A stretch of 15,033 nt of DNA from CAZDXJ01 sp964509475 (GTDB lineage: Bacteria > Pseudomonadota > Gammaproteobacteria > Methylococcales > Methylomonadaceae): the NCBI GenBank assembly GCA_964509475.1, contig CAZDXJ010000055.1, positions 1-15,033 of the forward strand, written 5' to 3'. Shown piece after piece: positions 7,190 through 13,313 of this stretch (positions are counted from its first letter, which is position 1; the number at the start of each line of letters is the position of its first letter). The notes below the pieces were generated by a model, which worked only from the letters and a program-made list of their open reading frames with translations, did no database searches and was not told the DNA's origin. Made by a program: the position numbers and the translations under genes.

Positions 7190-7216
7190 ATTTTACAAAA
7201 TTTATTAACTTTCCAA
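7190..7216 (-). promoter_or_regulatory. Possible promoter of the beta-barrel gene
   Basis: On the minus strand TTGGAA (7216-7211) is followed after 15 bases by TAAAAT (7195-7190). The -10 box matches five of six consensus bases; the spacer is shorter than the usual 17. A start here would give a leader of about 115 bases containing the alternative hairpins. The surroundings are strongly AT-rich, so other box pairs can be drawn (for example TTGTAA-N16-TACTAT further upstream). Confidence 0.35.
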
Positions 7217-7391
7217 TGTTTTCAAAGAGTAATGTAATGTTATTAATCCTTTGAATTACAATAGTAGCAAATAAACAACAGATTACAAGGTCAACAACAA
7301 TATATTTCCTGTGGTTTAAGCATTTACCCAGGAAACGGTTTGGAACAAACGTACACAATATAGCCCGCATTGAACAGGTACCGATCGGCTC

Positions 7392-7411
7392 CCGTAACGC
7401 GCGCGTTACGG
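7392..7411. repeat. Perfect 20-base palindrome
   Basis: CCGTAACGCGCGCGTTACGG reads identically on both strands. It lies in the left module of composite repeat copy A. The matching place in copy B (about 10105-10124) has lost or never had the symmetry, so the palindrome is specific to this copy. Confidence 0.85.
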
Positions 7412-7482
7412 CCGGCAAGCGATCCACCGCTTCCTATCCATGGGCACAAAGCCATTAAAGTTAAGAAAATGTGAGTTGGGTG

Positions 7483-7533
7483 CCGGTGCGGCTTGTCGTA
7501 CTGTGCAGAACCATGAATACGACACCGCACCGG
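7483..7533. repeat. Large imperfect stem-loop in copy A core
   Basis: CCGGTGCGGCTTGTCGTA (7483-7500) pairs with TACGACACCGCACCGG (7518-7533) over 16 base pairs, with a two-base bulge and a 17-base loop. Just outside it CCGATC (7535-7540) can pair with GATCGG (7571-7576). The arms are GC-rich and lie in the core unique to copy A. It could be a folded RNA or DNA structure, or half of an older inverted repeat. Confidence 0.7.
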
Positions 7534-7613
7534 GCCGATCACCTGCCGGGTAGCAGACAGGAGCGCAGCGGATCGGACAAGGGTGTGAAACGGTACTTCG
7601 TTGCCCAAATTCA

Positions 7614-7686
7614 TAGGTTAGGTTAGCGCGGCGAACCCAACACATGTCACAGAATTGTTGGGTTACGGCTATCGCCTAACCCAACC
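7614..7686. repeat. Nested palindromic repeat (AACCCAACA / TGTTGGGTT)
   Basis: The inner stem AACCCAACA (7634-7642) / TGTTGGGTT (7656-7664) is a perfect 9 base pairs with a 13-base loop. The outer arms GGTTAGGTTAGCG (from 7616) and CGCCTAACCCAACC (7673-7686) pair with one mismatch and one bulge. The 'GGTTGGGTTACG... CTAACCCAACC' style is a common dispersed intergenic palindrome in gammaproteobacteria and some other bacteria (recalled, not searched). It is non-coding and probably spread by a genome-encoded REP-type or other transposase not in this window. Confidence 0.8.
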
Positions 7687-7729
7687 AGCCAGGCTTTTGT
7701 GTTTTTCGTGGTTAATCCATTTATCCGCA

Positions 7730-7753
7730 AACCTGTCTGCCAACAGGCAGGTG
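7730..7753. repeat. Small GC hairpin CTGCC-AACA-GGCAG
   Basis: CTGCC and GGCAG form a 5-base stem with an AACA loop within ACCTGTCTGCCAACAGGCAG; wobble pairs can lengthen it. It sits between the nested palindrome and the right module of composite repeat copy A and is part of the same repeat-derived stretch. No T-run follows on either strand. Confidence 0.5.
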
Positions 7754-7914
7754 TGGCCGCGTGCAGTATAAAATAACGGTCAAATCCGCAAACGTTGCCA
7801 ATACCTTGGGGGTATAAGGTCTGCAACAGGAATTTCCAAACAGCTTCTAATAAAAGTGATAATATTCCAAAAAGTTTGGCGTTTGCAATTACACATTAAC
7901 CATTTTCAAAAAAT

Positions 7915-9015
7915 ATGCCTAATATACCCGACATCACTTTAATTGGCAGCGGCATCATCAGCCTGCTCACGGCAAGAGAATTTTCCCAGGCTGGCGCCCG
8001 TGTCGCCATTATCGAAAAAGGCGCGTTAGGCCAGGAGTCATCCTGGGCCGGCGGCGGTATTTTGTTACCCCTGTATCCCTGGCGACAGGACTCGGCCATC
8101 AGCAAACTGGTATTACACAGCCTGGCGCTTTATCCTGATTTATCCAAACAACTTCTTGAATCCACCGGCATCGATCCGGAATGGAATGATTGTGGATTAT
8201 TGATCACCCAAAACCCGGATTTTGAAGTCGCCATCGCCTGGTGCAAAAACAACAAAATTCCGTTTGAGCGTCCCGAAACGGAACAATTGCAAGCTTTCAA
8301 CACAGAACCTTTAAACCCCATCTGGCTACCGACCATTGCCCAGGCCCGCAACCCCCGCTTATTGAAGGCCCTGGTTGCCGATTTACAGGCACGTGGGGTA
8401 CAGTTTTTTCAGGATTGCGAACTTATCGATCTGAAATATCAACAGCGCCGCGTTACTTCGATTATCACCCGCGGCGGTAATTTTGCAATCAACCAGCTCA
8501 TCCTGGCCACCGGCGCCTGGTCCGGCGCATTATGGTCAGACTTGTTCAGCACATTGCCCGGCCCCAAACCGGCGGTTTATCCGGTCACCGGCCAGATGCT
8601 GCTGTTTGATGCCCCGGCCAGGCTGTTACAACATATGATACTGGATGGCGATCAATATCTGATTCCGCGCCGGGATGGTAAAATACTGGCCGGCAGCAGT
8701 GTCGAGCACCGGGGTTTTGACAAACAGACCACAGAACAGGCCAAACAGCAACTTTCCGATTTTGCCATATCTCTGTTTCCGGCCTTGCAAAGCTATCCCG
8801 TCGTCCGCCATTGGGCCGGATTACGGCCCGGCACCGAGCATGGCATACCTTATATTAGCCAACATCCGGAATTCGATAATCTCAGTCTGAACGCCGGCCA
8901 TTTCAGAAATGGCCTGGCCATGGGACCGGCCTCGGCCCAATTGATGGCCGATATCATTCTCAAACGCAAACCGGCACTTGACCCTGCCCCTTATTCCTTT
9001 AGCTCAACGCATTGA
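7915..9015 (+). CDS. thiO: FAD-dependent glycine oxidase ThiO
   Basis: A 366-residue DAO-fold flavoenzyme. ThiO oxidises glycine to iminoacetate (dehydroglycine), which feeds the thiazole half of thiamine. The N-terminal Rossmann motif is LIGSGIISLLTAREF (9-23); the third glycine of GxGxxG is Ser here. Acidic Glu34 ends strand 2 (VAIIEKG). QESSWAGGGILLP (about 40-52) matches the SWAxGGxLxP signature of glycine/D-amino-acid oxidases. C-terminal marks are TGAWSG, PVTGQMLL, YLIPRRDGKILAGSSVEHRG, WAGLRPGTEHGIPYI (substrate Arg region) and AGHFRNGLAMGPASA. Start ATG 7915; no strong ribosome binding site. A possible promoter is TTCCAA (7834-7839, inside the repeat) with GATAAT at 7858-7863. No thiamine riboswitch and no other thi gene is nearby, so related amine oxidases remain possible. 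Confidence 0.88.
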   Translation: MPNIPDITLIGSGIISLLTAREFSQAGARVAIIEKGALGQESSWAGGGILLPLYPWRQDSAISKLVLHSLALYPDLSKQLLESTGIDPEWNDCGLLITQNPDFEVAIAWCKNNKIPFERPETEQLQAFNTEPLNPIWLPTIAQARNPRLLKALVADLQARGVQFFQDCELIDLKYQQRRVTSIITRGGNFAINQLILATGAWSGALWSDLFSTLPGPKPAVYPVTGQMLLFDAPARLLQHMILDGDQYLIPRRDGKILAGSSVEHRGFDKQTTEQAKQQLSDFAISLFPALQSYPVVRHWAGLRPGTEHGIPYISQHPEFDNLSLNAGHFRNGLAMGPASAQLMADIILKRKPALDPAPYSFSSTH

Positions 9016-9025
9016 CCCCAGCCTC

Positions 9026-10039
9026 ATGAATATCTATCCGTTGTTACGGCCGCTGTTATTTCACCTTGATCCGGAAAGCGCGCACAATCTTACTTTGCGG
9101 CTTCTGCAACTCAGTCATCAAACGGGACTGGCGAAACATTTGCGCGCCCAGCTTCCCGAAAAACCCGTCTCCATTATGGGGCTCAACTTCAAGAATCCGG
9201 TGGGCCTAGCGGCTGGGCTGGATAAAAATGGCGATTACATCGACGCCTTGGCCGAATTGGGTTTCGGTTTTATCGAAATCGGCACGGTAACGCCCAGACC
9301 CCAGCCTGGAAACCCCAAACCCCGCCTGTTCAGATTGCCCGAACAGCAAGCGATTATCAACCGTATGGGCTTTAATAACCAAGGCATTGAACACCTGATA
9401 ACACAGGTTCAAAAAAGTCACTATGATGGCATTTTGGGAATCAATATTGGCAAAAACTACGACACTCCGATAGAAAACGCCCAGGATGATTATCTTTACG
9501 GCTTGCGCAAGGCTTATGCCTGTGCCGACTACATCACCATCAATATTTCCTCGCCAAACACCAAAAACCTGCGCCAATTACAGCAAGGACAACAAATCAA
9601 TGATTTGCTTGCCGCATTGAAAACCGATCAGCAAAAACTCGGTCATCACCATGACAAGCACGTTCCCCTGATGCTCAAAATAGCCCCTGATCTGACAGAG
9701 AATGAAATCAGCCACATTGCCCGGTTGTTATTGGAATTTTCCATCGATGGCGTGATTGCCACCAATACCACCATCAAGCGCAACAGTATCGCAAATCATC
9801 CGCTCGCCAGTGAAGCCGGTGGACTCAGTGGCGCTCCCTTAAAACAACAATCCACCCAGGTCATCAAGACACTGGCGCGGGAACTGAACGGGCGCATCCC
9901 GATCATTGCCGCTGGCGGCATTTGCAGCGCTGAAGACGCACTGGAAAAATTACAGGCTGGCGCCAGTCTGGTACAGATTTACAGTGGCCTGATTTATCAG
10001 GGCCCACAATTGATCGAGGATATTGTCCGAAGCTGTTAA
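9026..10039 (+). CDS. pyrD: Dihydroorotate dehydrogenase (quinone), class 2
   Basis: A 337-residue class 2 PyrD, the FMN enzyme that oxidises dihydroorotate to orotate in pyrimidine synthesis and passes electrons to membrane quinone. The N-terminal helices (MNIYPLLRPLLFHLDPESAH) are the membrane-associated quinone-tunnel segment that marks class 2. Further marks: NPVGLAAGLDKNGD (57-70), GFIEIGTVTPRPQPGNPKPR (81-100), NRMGFNNQG (112-120), INISSPNT (172-179) with catalytic Ser175 as in E. coli, IATNTT (244-249), GGLSGAPL (265-272) and AAGGICSAEDA (295-305). ATG 9026 is chosen over an in-frame TTG at 8978 because it gives the family's N-terminus and leaves 10 bases after thiO rather than a 38-base overlap. 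It is probably co-transcribed with thiO. Nothing is missing. Confidence 0.96.
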   Translation: MNIYPLLRPLLFHLDPESAHNLTLRLLQLSHQTGLAKHLRAQLPEKPVSIMGLNFKNPVGLAAGLDKNGDYIDALAELGFGFIEIGTVTPRPQPGNPKPRLFRLPEQQAIINRMGFNNQGIEHLITQVQKSHYDGILGINIGKNYDTPIENAQDDYLYGLRKAYACADYITINISSPNTKNLRQLQQGQQINDLLAALKTDQQKLGHHHDKHVPLMLKIAPDLTENEISHIARLLLEFSIDGVIATNTTIKRNSIANHPLASEAGGLSGAPLKQQSTQVIKTLARELNGRIPIIAAGGICSAEDALEKLQAGASLVQIYSGLIYQGPQLIEDIVRSC

Positions 10040-10077
10040 AGCCGCCACACGCCCTGCAAAATCCACTGGCTTGATAC

Positions 10078-10399
10078 CCCACATTAAATAGACATCGATC
10101 TGATACGCAACACACGCGTTCCGGTCGGCAAGCGATCCGCCGGATTTCCGTCCATGGGCCTGGATTCCGGCAATCCCTGCCGGAATGACGCTTACGAATG
10201 GAATTAGCCTGACTATCGCAATGACACTTATCAACCCGTCATTCCGCCACGAATTGGCGGAATCCAGTTACATGGACGTAACGACTGGCCTACATCCCAA
10301 AGTCTTGGGCCAATCCCTGCTAAAATAACGATTGAATCCGCAAGAACTCTCAATACCTTGAGGTTTCTGGTCTGCAATAGGAATTTCCAAACAGTTTCT
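10078..10399 (+). repeat. Composite repeat, copy B (downstream of pyrD)
   Basis: This is the second copy of the repeat described at 7364-7848, in the same orientation. Its left module is 10078-10159 and its right module 10321-10399, roughly 75-80% identical to copy A by eye. Its core (10160-10320) is different and holds a REP-pair element. The right module ends one base before the complement of the pmbA stop codon. The pmbA C-terminus looks normal, so the repeat has not disrupted the gene. Confidence 0.8.
10160..10267. repeat. BIME-like pair of REP hairpins
   Basis: Two 31-base arms (10160-10190 and 10237-10267) are reverse complements at 27 of 31 positions, separated by 46 bases. Each arm folds by itself: ATTCCGGCA-ATCCC-TGCCGGAAT (10164-10186) and ATTCCGCCA-CGAAT-TGGCGGAAT (10241-10263), both perfect 9-base stems. 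Differences between the arms inside the stems are compensatory. The CTGGATTCCG...CGGAATGACG style is a common REP-type intergenic repeat (recalled). A RAYT transposase is the known mobiliser for such elements; none is in the window. Confidence 0.88.
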
Positions 10400-10400
10400 C

Positions 10401-11741
10401 TTACGATCCGGCAACCGACATTTGTTCAATCAGAATGGATCCCGTGCGGATATTGCCTCGCAAATCGACATCATTGCCAATGGCAACAATCGATGCAAAC
10501 ATATCCTTTAAATTGCCGGCGATGGTAATTTCTTCCACAGGATATTGAATTTCGCCATTTTCCACCCAAAAACCCGCCGCGCCCCGCGAGTAATCGCCGG
10601 TGACAATATTGACGCCCTGCCCCATCAATTCGGTTACCAACAGACCACAGTGCATTTGTTTTAACAAAGCATCGAAATCGAGCGCCCCCGGATCAATACT
10701 CAGATTACGCACGCCACCGGCATTACCCGTTGTCTGCAAACCCAGTTTACGCGCCGAATAACAACTCAATACATAAGAAACCAGCGCCCCGTCCGTTATG
10801 ATATCCCGGTTACGGGTCGCCACCCCTTCGGCATCATAAGGGGCGCTGCCCAATGCCTGCAACAAATGCGGCTGCTCATGAATATGAACAAAATCCGGAA
10901 ATATCGAATGGCCGATGGCATCCAGCAGAAACGAGGATTTACGATACAAACTGCCACCGCTGATCGCGGCGATCAATGAACTCAACAACCCTGAAGCGGT
11001 TTCAGCGGCATACAATACCGGACAGTGCCGGGTACTCAAACGACGCGCCGACAATCTCCGGATGGTGCGGGCCGCCGCTTTCTCACCCACCTGTTGCGCG
11101 CTCTCCAACACTTGCGCGTTTCTTGCTACACTATACCAATAATCACGCTGCATATTGTCACCACGCTGTGCCAATACCGAACAACTGAGTGAATGCCGGC
11201 TGCCCGGATAGGAATGCACAAAGCCCAGTGTATTGCCCAATACCCGTAGCTCCTGGAATGTATCGACGGAAGCGCCTTCGGAATTGCTGATTTCCTTGTC
11301 ATAGGATCGCGCCGCATCTTCGCACTCGACAGCCAGCGCAATCGCTGCATCCACATCAATGGCCCAGGGGTGATACAAGTCCAGATCGACAATATCACTC
11401 GCCAATGCCGAGCGCTCCGGCAAACCGGCACAGGCATCAGGACTGCTGTATTTTGCGATGTTGCAGGCGGCTTTGACCGTTTCCTTGACCGAGGTTGCGC
11501 TAAAATCATTGGTACTTGCCGATCCCTTGCATTGACCGATGTACACGGTCACCCCCAACGCCTGCTCCTGATGATGCTCAATGGTTTCCACATCACCCAG
11601 CCGGGCCGTAACCGACAAACCGCAAGCGCTGGTCAAGCCGGCTTCGGCATCGGTAGCGCCCTGTTTTTTCGCCTCAATTAACAAATCGTGGATGATCGTT
11701 TGCAAACGCGCCCTTTCATCCGAGTCTTGAAAATGCCTCAT
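10401..11741 (-). CDS. pmbA: Metalloprotease subunit PmbA/TldE
   Basis: A 446-residue PmbA (TldE), close to the E. coli length of about 450. With TldD it forms a cytosolic protease that degrades unfolded peptides, matures microcin B17 leader peptides and affects CcdA stability. Visible marks: the N-terminal TldD/PmbA domain with EQALGVTVYIGQCKGSAST, the central ISGGSLYRKSSFLLDAIGHS, HIHEQPHLLQ, APYDAEGVATRNRDII.DG, LSCYSARKLGLQTTGNAGG and the C-terminal GFWVENGEIQYPVEEITIAG and IRTGSILIEQM. The zinc HExxxH motif belongs to TldD and is not expected here; tldD is not in the window. It lies 55 bases after plsY on the same strand, and ATTTTG-N8-CAAAAT (11747-11766) forms a small hairpin just before its ATG. 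Confidence 0.95.
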   Translation of the reverse strand: MRHFQDSDERARLQTIIHDLLIEAKKQGATDAEAGLTSACGLSVTARLGDVETIEHHQEQALGVTVYIGQCKGSASTNDFSATSVKETVKAACNIAKYSSPDACAGLPERSALASDIVDLDLYHPWAIDVDAAIALAVECEDAARSYDKEISNSEGASVDTFQELRVLGNTLGFVHSYPGSRHSLSCSVLAQRGDNMQRDYWYSVARNAQVLESAQQVGEKAAARTIRRLSARRLSTRHCPVLYAAETASGLLSSLIAAISGGSLYRKSSFLLDAIGHSIFPDFVHIHEQPHLLQALGSAPYDAEGVATRNRDIITDGALVSYVLSCYSARKLGLQTTGNAGGVRNLSIDPGALDFDALLKQMHCGLLVTELMGQGVNIVTGDYSRGAAGFWVENGEIQYPVEEITIAGNLKDMFASIVAIGNDVDLRGNIRTGSILIEQMSVAGS

Positions 11742-11796
11742 GCTTGATTTTGTTCCGAATCAAAATTGTAAGAAAAAGAAATTGTTACAGGATACA

Positions 11797-12369
11797 TCAG
11801 GTCTCTTCACCCACCAATAAGCGCTGGATATTACCTTTATGCCGCCAAATGAGCAAACCGGAGATAAACAAAGCGGCCCAGGTATATTCGGCTTGTCCTG
11901 TAATCAAGCCGACATAAACCGGCGCTAAAACAGCAGCCACCAGAGCCGACAACGAAGAAATTTTGGCCCGTTTATAAACCAGCAACCAGGTAAGCAATAC
12001 CGCCAGACCCACCCAGCCGGACAAACCCATCAATACGCCAAAAGCCGTTGCAACGCCCTTGCCTCCCTGGAAAGAAAAAAAAACCGGATAAAGATGACCT
12101 AAAAATGCGGCAATACCCACGGCTAACAAAAGCGGGGCTGGAACACCCATAAGCTGGCCAATCAACACCGGAACAAACCCTTTAAGCATATCACCGGCCA
12201 GCGTTATCGCGGCGGCTTTTTTACCACCGATGCGCATTACATTGGTCGCGCCCGGGTTACCCGAACCTTGCTGCCTGGGGTCGGCCAACCCCATCAGCCG
12301 GCAAACAAGAATAGCGCTGGATATGGAACCCAATAAATAAGCGGCCGGTATCAATAACCATTCGATCAT
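11797..12369 (-). CDS. plsY: Glycerol-3-phosphate acyltransferase PlsY
   Basis: A 190-residue inner-membrane protein with about five hydrophobic segments. PlsY transfers an acyl group from acyl-phosphate to glycerol-3-phosphate, the first step of phospholipid synthesis. The three conserved cytosolic motifs are all present: SGNPGATNVMR (about 36-46), GHLYPVFFSFQGGKGVATAFG (91-111, phosphate-binding Gly-rich loop) and WRHKGNIQRLLVGEE (about 175-189). DMLKG follows motif 1. ATG 12369 has AGGTG about 5 bases upstream. It is divergent from folB over 100 bases, the same neighbour as in E. coli, and probably shares a transcript with pmbA. PlsX is not in the window. Confidence 0.96.
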   Translation of the reverse strand: MIEWLLIPAAYLLGSISSAILVCRLMGLADPRQQGSGNPGATNVMRIGGKKAAAITLAGDMLKGFVPVLIGQLMGVPAPLLLAVGIAAFLGHLYPVFFSFQGGKGVATAFGVLMGLSGWVGLAVLLTWLLVYKRAKISSLSALVAAVLAPVYVGLITGQAEYTWAALFISGLLIWRHKGNIQRLLVGEET

Positions 12370-12423
12370 TTTTTCACCTTTTGTGCAAAAGAAAACTTGT
12401 CTGACAATGTTTTTTCATTGATA

Positions 12424-12454
12424 CTTAAAATTTTAAGCAAAAAAAGAACATAAT
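12424..12454 (+). promoter_or_regulatory. plsY/folB divergent control region
   Basis: The 100-base spacer between plsY and folB is AT-rich and contains a perfect 14-base palindrome CTTAAAATTTTAAG (12424-12437). CATAAT (12449-12454) is a five-of-six -10 box for folB, with a weak TTAAAA 18 bases before it. That would leave a leader of about 10 bases. The palindrome could be a regulator site or chance in AT-rich DNA. No clear plsY promoter is seen. Confidence 0.3.
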
Positions 12455-12469
12455 AACCGGAAATCTCCA

Positions 12470-12823
12470 ATGGATATCATTTTTTTAGGCGGACTTGAAA
12501 TCAAAACCATCATCGGCATTTATGACTGGGAACGGGAAACCAAGCAAAATGTCATTTTTGATATTGAAATGGCGCATGACATCCGCAAAGCCGCGCAAAG
12601 CGATAACATCGAGGACACCCTGGACTACAAGGCGGTATCCAAACGTATTATTGCGTTCGTCGAAGAAAGTGAATTCTTTCTGGTCGAAAAATTGATCGAA
12701 GAAGTCGCATCGATCATACGCCATGAATTCAAGGTGCCCTGGGTCCGGATCACGCTCAACAAAAAAGGCGCAATCAGCGGCGCCAGTGACGTGGGTATCA
12801 TTATCGAAAGGGGAGAAAAATAA
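12470..12823 (+). CDS. folB: Dihydroneopterin aldolase FolB
   Basis: A 117-residue FolB, the usual size, forming an octamer of T-fold subunits. It splits 7,8-dihydroneopterin to 6-hydroxymethyl-7,8-dihydropterin and glycolaldehyde in folate synthesis. Marks: IGIYDWERETKQ (15-26), FDIEMAHDIRKAAQSD (30-45), DTLDYKAVSKRI (49-60), FLVEKLIEEVA (70-80) with pterin-binding Glu73, PWVRITLNKKGAI (90-102) with catalytic Lys in the K98/K99 position, and DVGIIIERG at the end. The protein lines up with E. coli FolB over its full length. ATG 12470 has GGAA about 8 bases upstream. Divergent from plsY and followed by folK after 3 bases. Confidence 0.97.
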   Translation: MDIIFLGGLEIKTIIGIYDWERETKQNVIFDIEMAHDIRKAAQSDNIEDTLDYKAVSKRIIAFVEESEFFLVEKLIEEVASIIRHEFKVPWVRITLNKKGAISGASDVGIIIERGEK

Positions 12824-12826
12824 CCT

Positions 12827-13312
12827 ATGCCCAGAGGTTACATCAGCATTGGCAGCAATATTGACAAAGAAGCCAACATCGCCTCTTCTCTACGTGCCCT
12901 GGAAAATCAATTTGGCACTTTGATTGTATCCAGCACTTTTGAAACCGAGCCGATCGGCTTTTCCGGGGAAAATTTTTATAATCTGGTGGTCGGCTTTGAT
13001 TGTGAACTCGAGGCAAAAGAGGTTGCCCGGCTGTTAAAAAAAATCGAAAGGGAACATGGCCGTACCCACGACAGTAAAAAATTTTCACCCCGCACGTTGG
13101 ATCTGGATCTGATTTTATACGGCGATCAGGTCATCCGCGACGGCCGTTTGCAAATCCCACGCGATGAAATTTTACGTTATGCCTTTGTTCTGGAGCCTCT
13201 GGCCGAAATTGCGCCCACGCTTAAACACCCGCTGTTAGGGCAAAGTTATGCCGAATTATGGCAGCAATTCGATAAATCCAATGTGAAGCAAAAACGCCTC
13301 CCTGCGGCTTGA
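12827..13312 (+). CDS. folK: HPPK, 6-hydroxymethyl-7,8-dihydropterin pyrophosphokinase
   Basis: A 161-residue FolK, which transfers pyrophosphate from ATP to the product of FolB, priming it for dihydropteroate synthase. Marks: YISIGSNI (5-12), SSTFETEPIGF (35-45), FYNLVVGF (50-57), the HPPK signature KFSPRTLDLDLILYG (85-99) with Mg-binding Asp92 and Asp94, and RYAFVLEPLAEIAP (117-130). Length is typical, with a short basic tail (KQKRLPAA). It starts 3 bases after folB; GGGAG near the end of folB lies about 11 bases before its ATG. Its stop is one base from the stop of the convergent reductase gene, with no terminator between. Confidence 0.96.
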   Translation: MPRGYISIGSNIDKEANIASSLRALENQFGTLIVSSTFETEPIGFSGENFYNLVVGFDCELEAKEVARLLKKIEREHGRTHDSKKFSPRTLDLDLILYGDQVIRDGRLQIPRDEILRYAFVLEPLAEIAPTLKHPLLGQSYAELWQQFDKSNVKQKRLPAA

Positions 13313-13313
13313 T

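Larger units (their letters stand above)
7364..7848 (+). repeat. Composite repeat, copy A (upstream of thiO)
   Basis: This copy and the one at 10078-10399 share both ends in the same orientation. The left module (7364-7445 versus 10078-10159, 82 bases each) includes CGGCAAGCGATCC and ends CCATGGGC; in its first 23 bases all six differences are transitions. The right module (7769-7848 versus 10321-10399) includes TAAAATAACG, AATCCGCAA, CAATACCTTG, GGTCTGCAA and AGGAATTTCCAAACAG. The cores between them are unrelated. The two copies lie on either side of thiO-pyrD. It is most likely a non-coding mobile or recombining repeat family; no terminal inverted repeats or target duplications were recognised. 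Confidence 0.8.
7072..7914. other. Long intergenic region between barrel gene and thiO
   Basis: 843 bases between divergent genes. The left third (7072-7320) is AT-rich and serves the barrel gene. The middle and right (about 7364-7848) are GC-richer, repeat-derived DNA holding a perfect 20-base palindrome, a large imperfect stem, a nested AACCCAACA element and a terminal module, each listed separately. Open frames of 60-100 codons here have no recognisable homology and change with the palindromes, so I treat them as chance. The final 66 bases before thiO are AT-rich and contain GATAAT at 7858-7863. Confidence 0.7.
10040..10400. other. Intergenic repeat region between pyrD and pmbA
   Basis: 361 bases between two genes whose 3' ends converge. 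Nearly all of it is composite repeat copy B (10078-10399). Minor hairpins are GTTAC-ATGGAC-GTAAC (10268-10283) and CCCAA-AGTC-TTGGG. No T-run-backed terminator for pyrD or pmbA is visible. I see no gene here. Confidence 0.75.

Noticed and set aside
7324..7645. Minus-strand frames of 79-96 codons in the repeat region
   Set aside because: They run through the 20-base palindrome and the large stem, are rich in Cys/Arg/His/Trp without any pattern, and have no ribosome binding site; they appear to be chance translations of repeat DNA.
7849..7914. Thiamine pyrophosphate riboswitch upstream of thiO
   Set aside because: I looked for the conserved GGGGTGC, CTGAGA and ACCTGATC-type elements here and in the whole 7072-7914 spacer and found none.
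8978..9025. Upstream TTG start for pyrD
   Set aside because: It would add 16 residues unlike the family N-terminus and overlap thiO; ATG 9026 gives a 337-residue protein that aligns from its first residues, with Ser175 in the E. coli position.
10268..10310. GTTAC/GTAAC and CCCAA/TTGGG hairpins as terminators for pyrD or pmbA
   Set aside because: Stems are only 5 bases and no T-run follows in either direction.
10840..10900. HEQPH in PmbA read as an HExxH zinc site
   Set aside because: A similar HE.PHL stretch is, from memory, a normal part of PmbA/TldE proteins; the catalytic metal motif belongs to the TldD partner.
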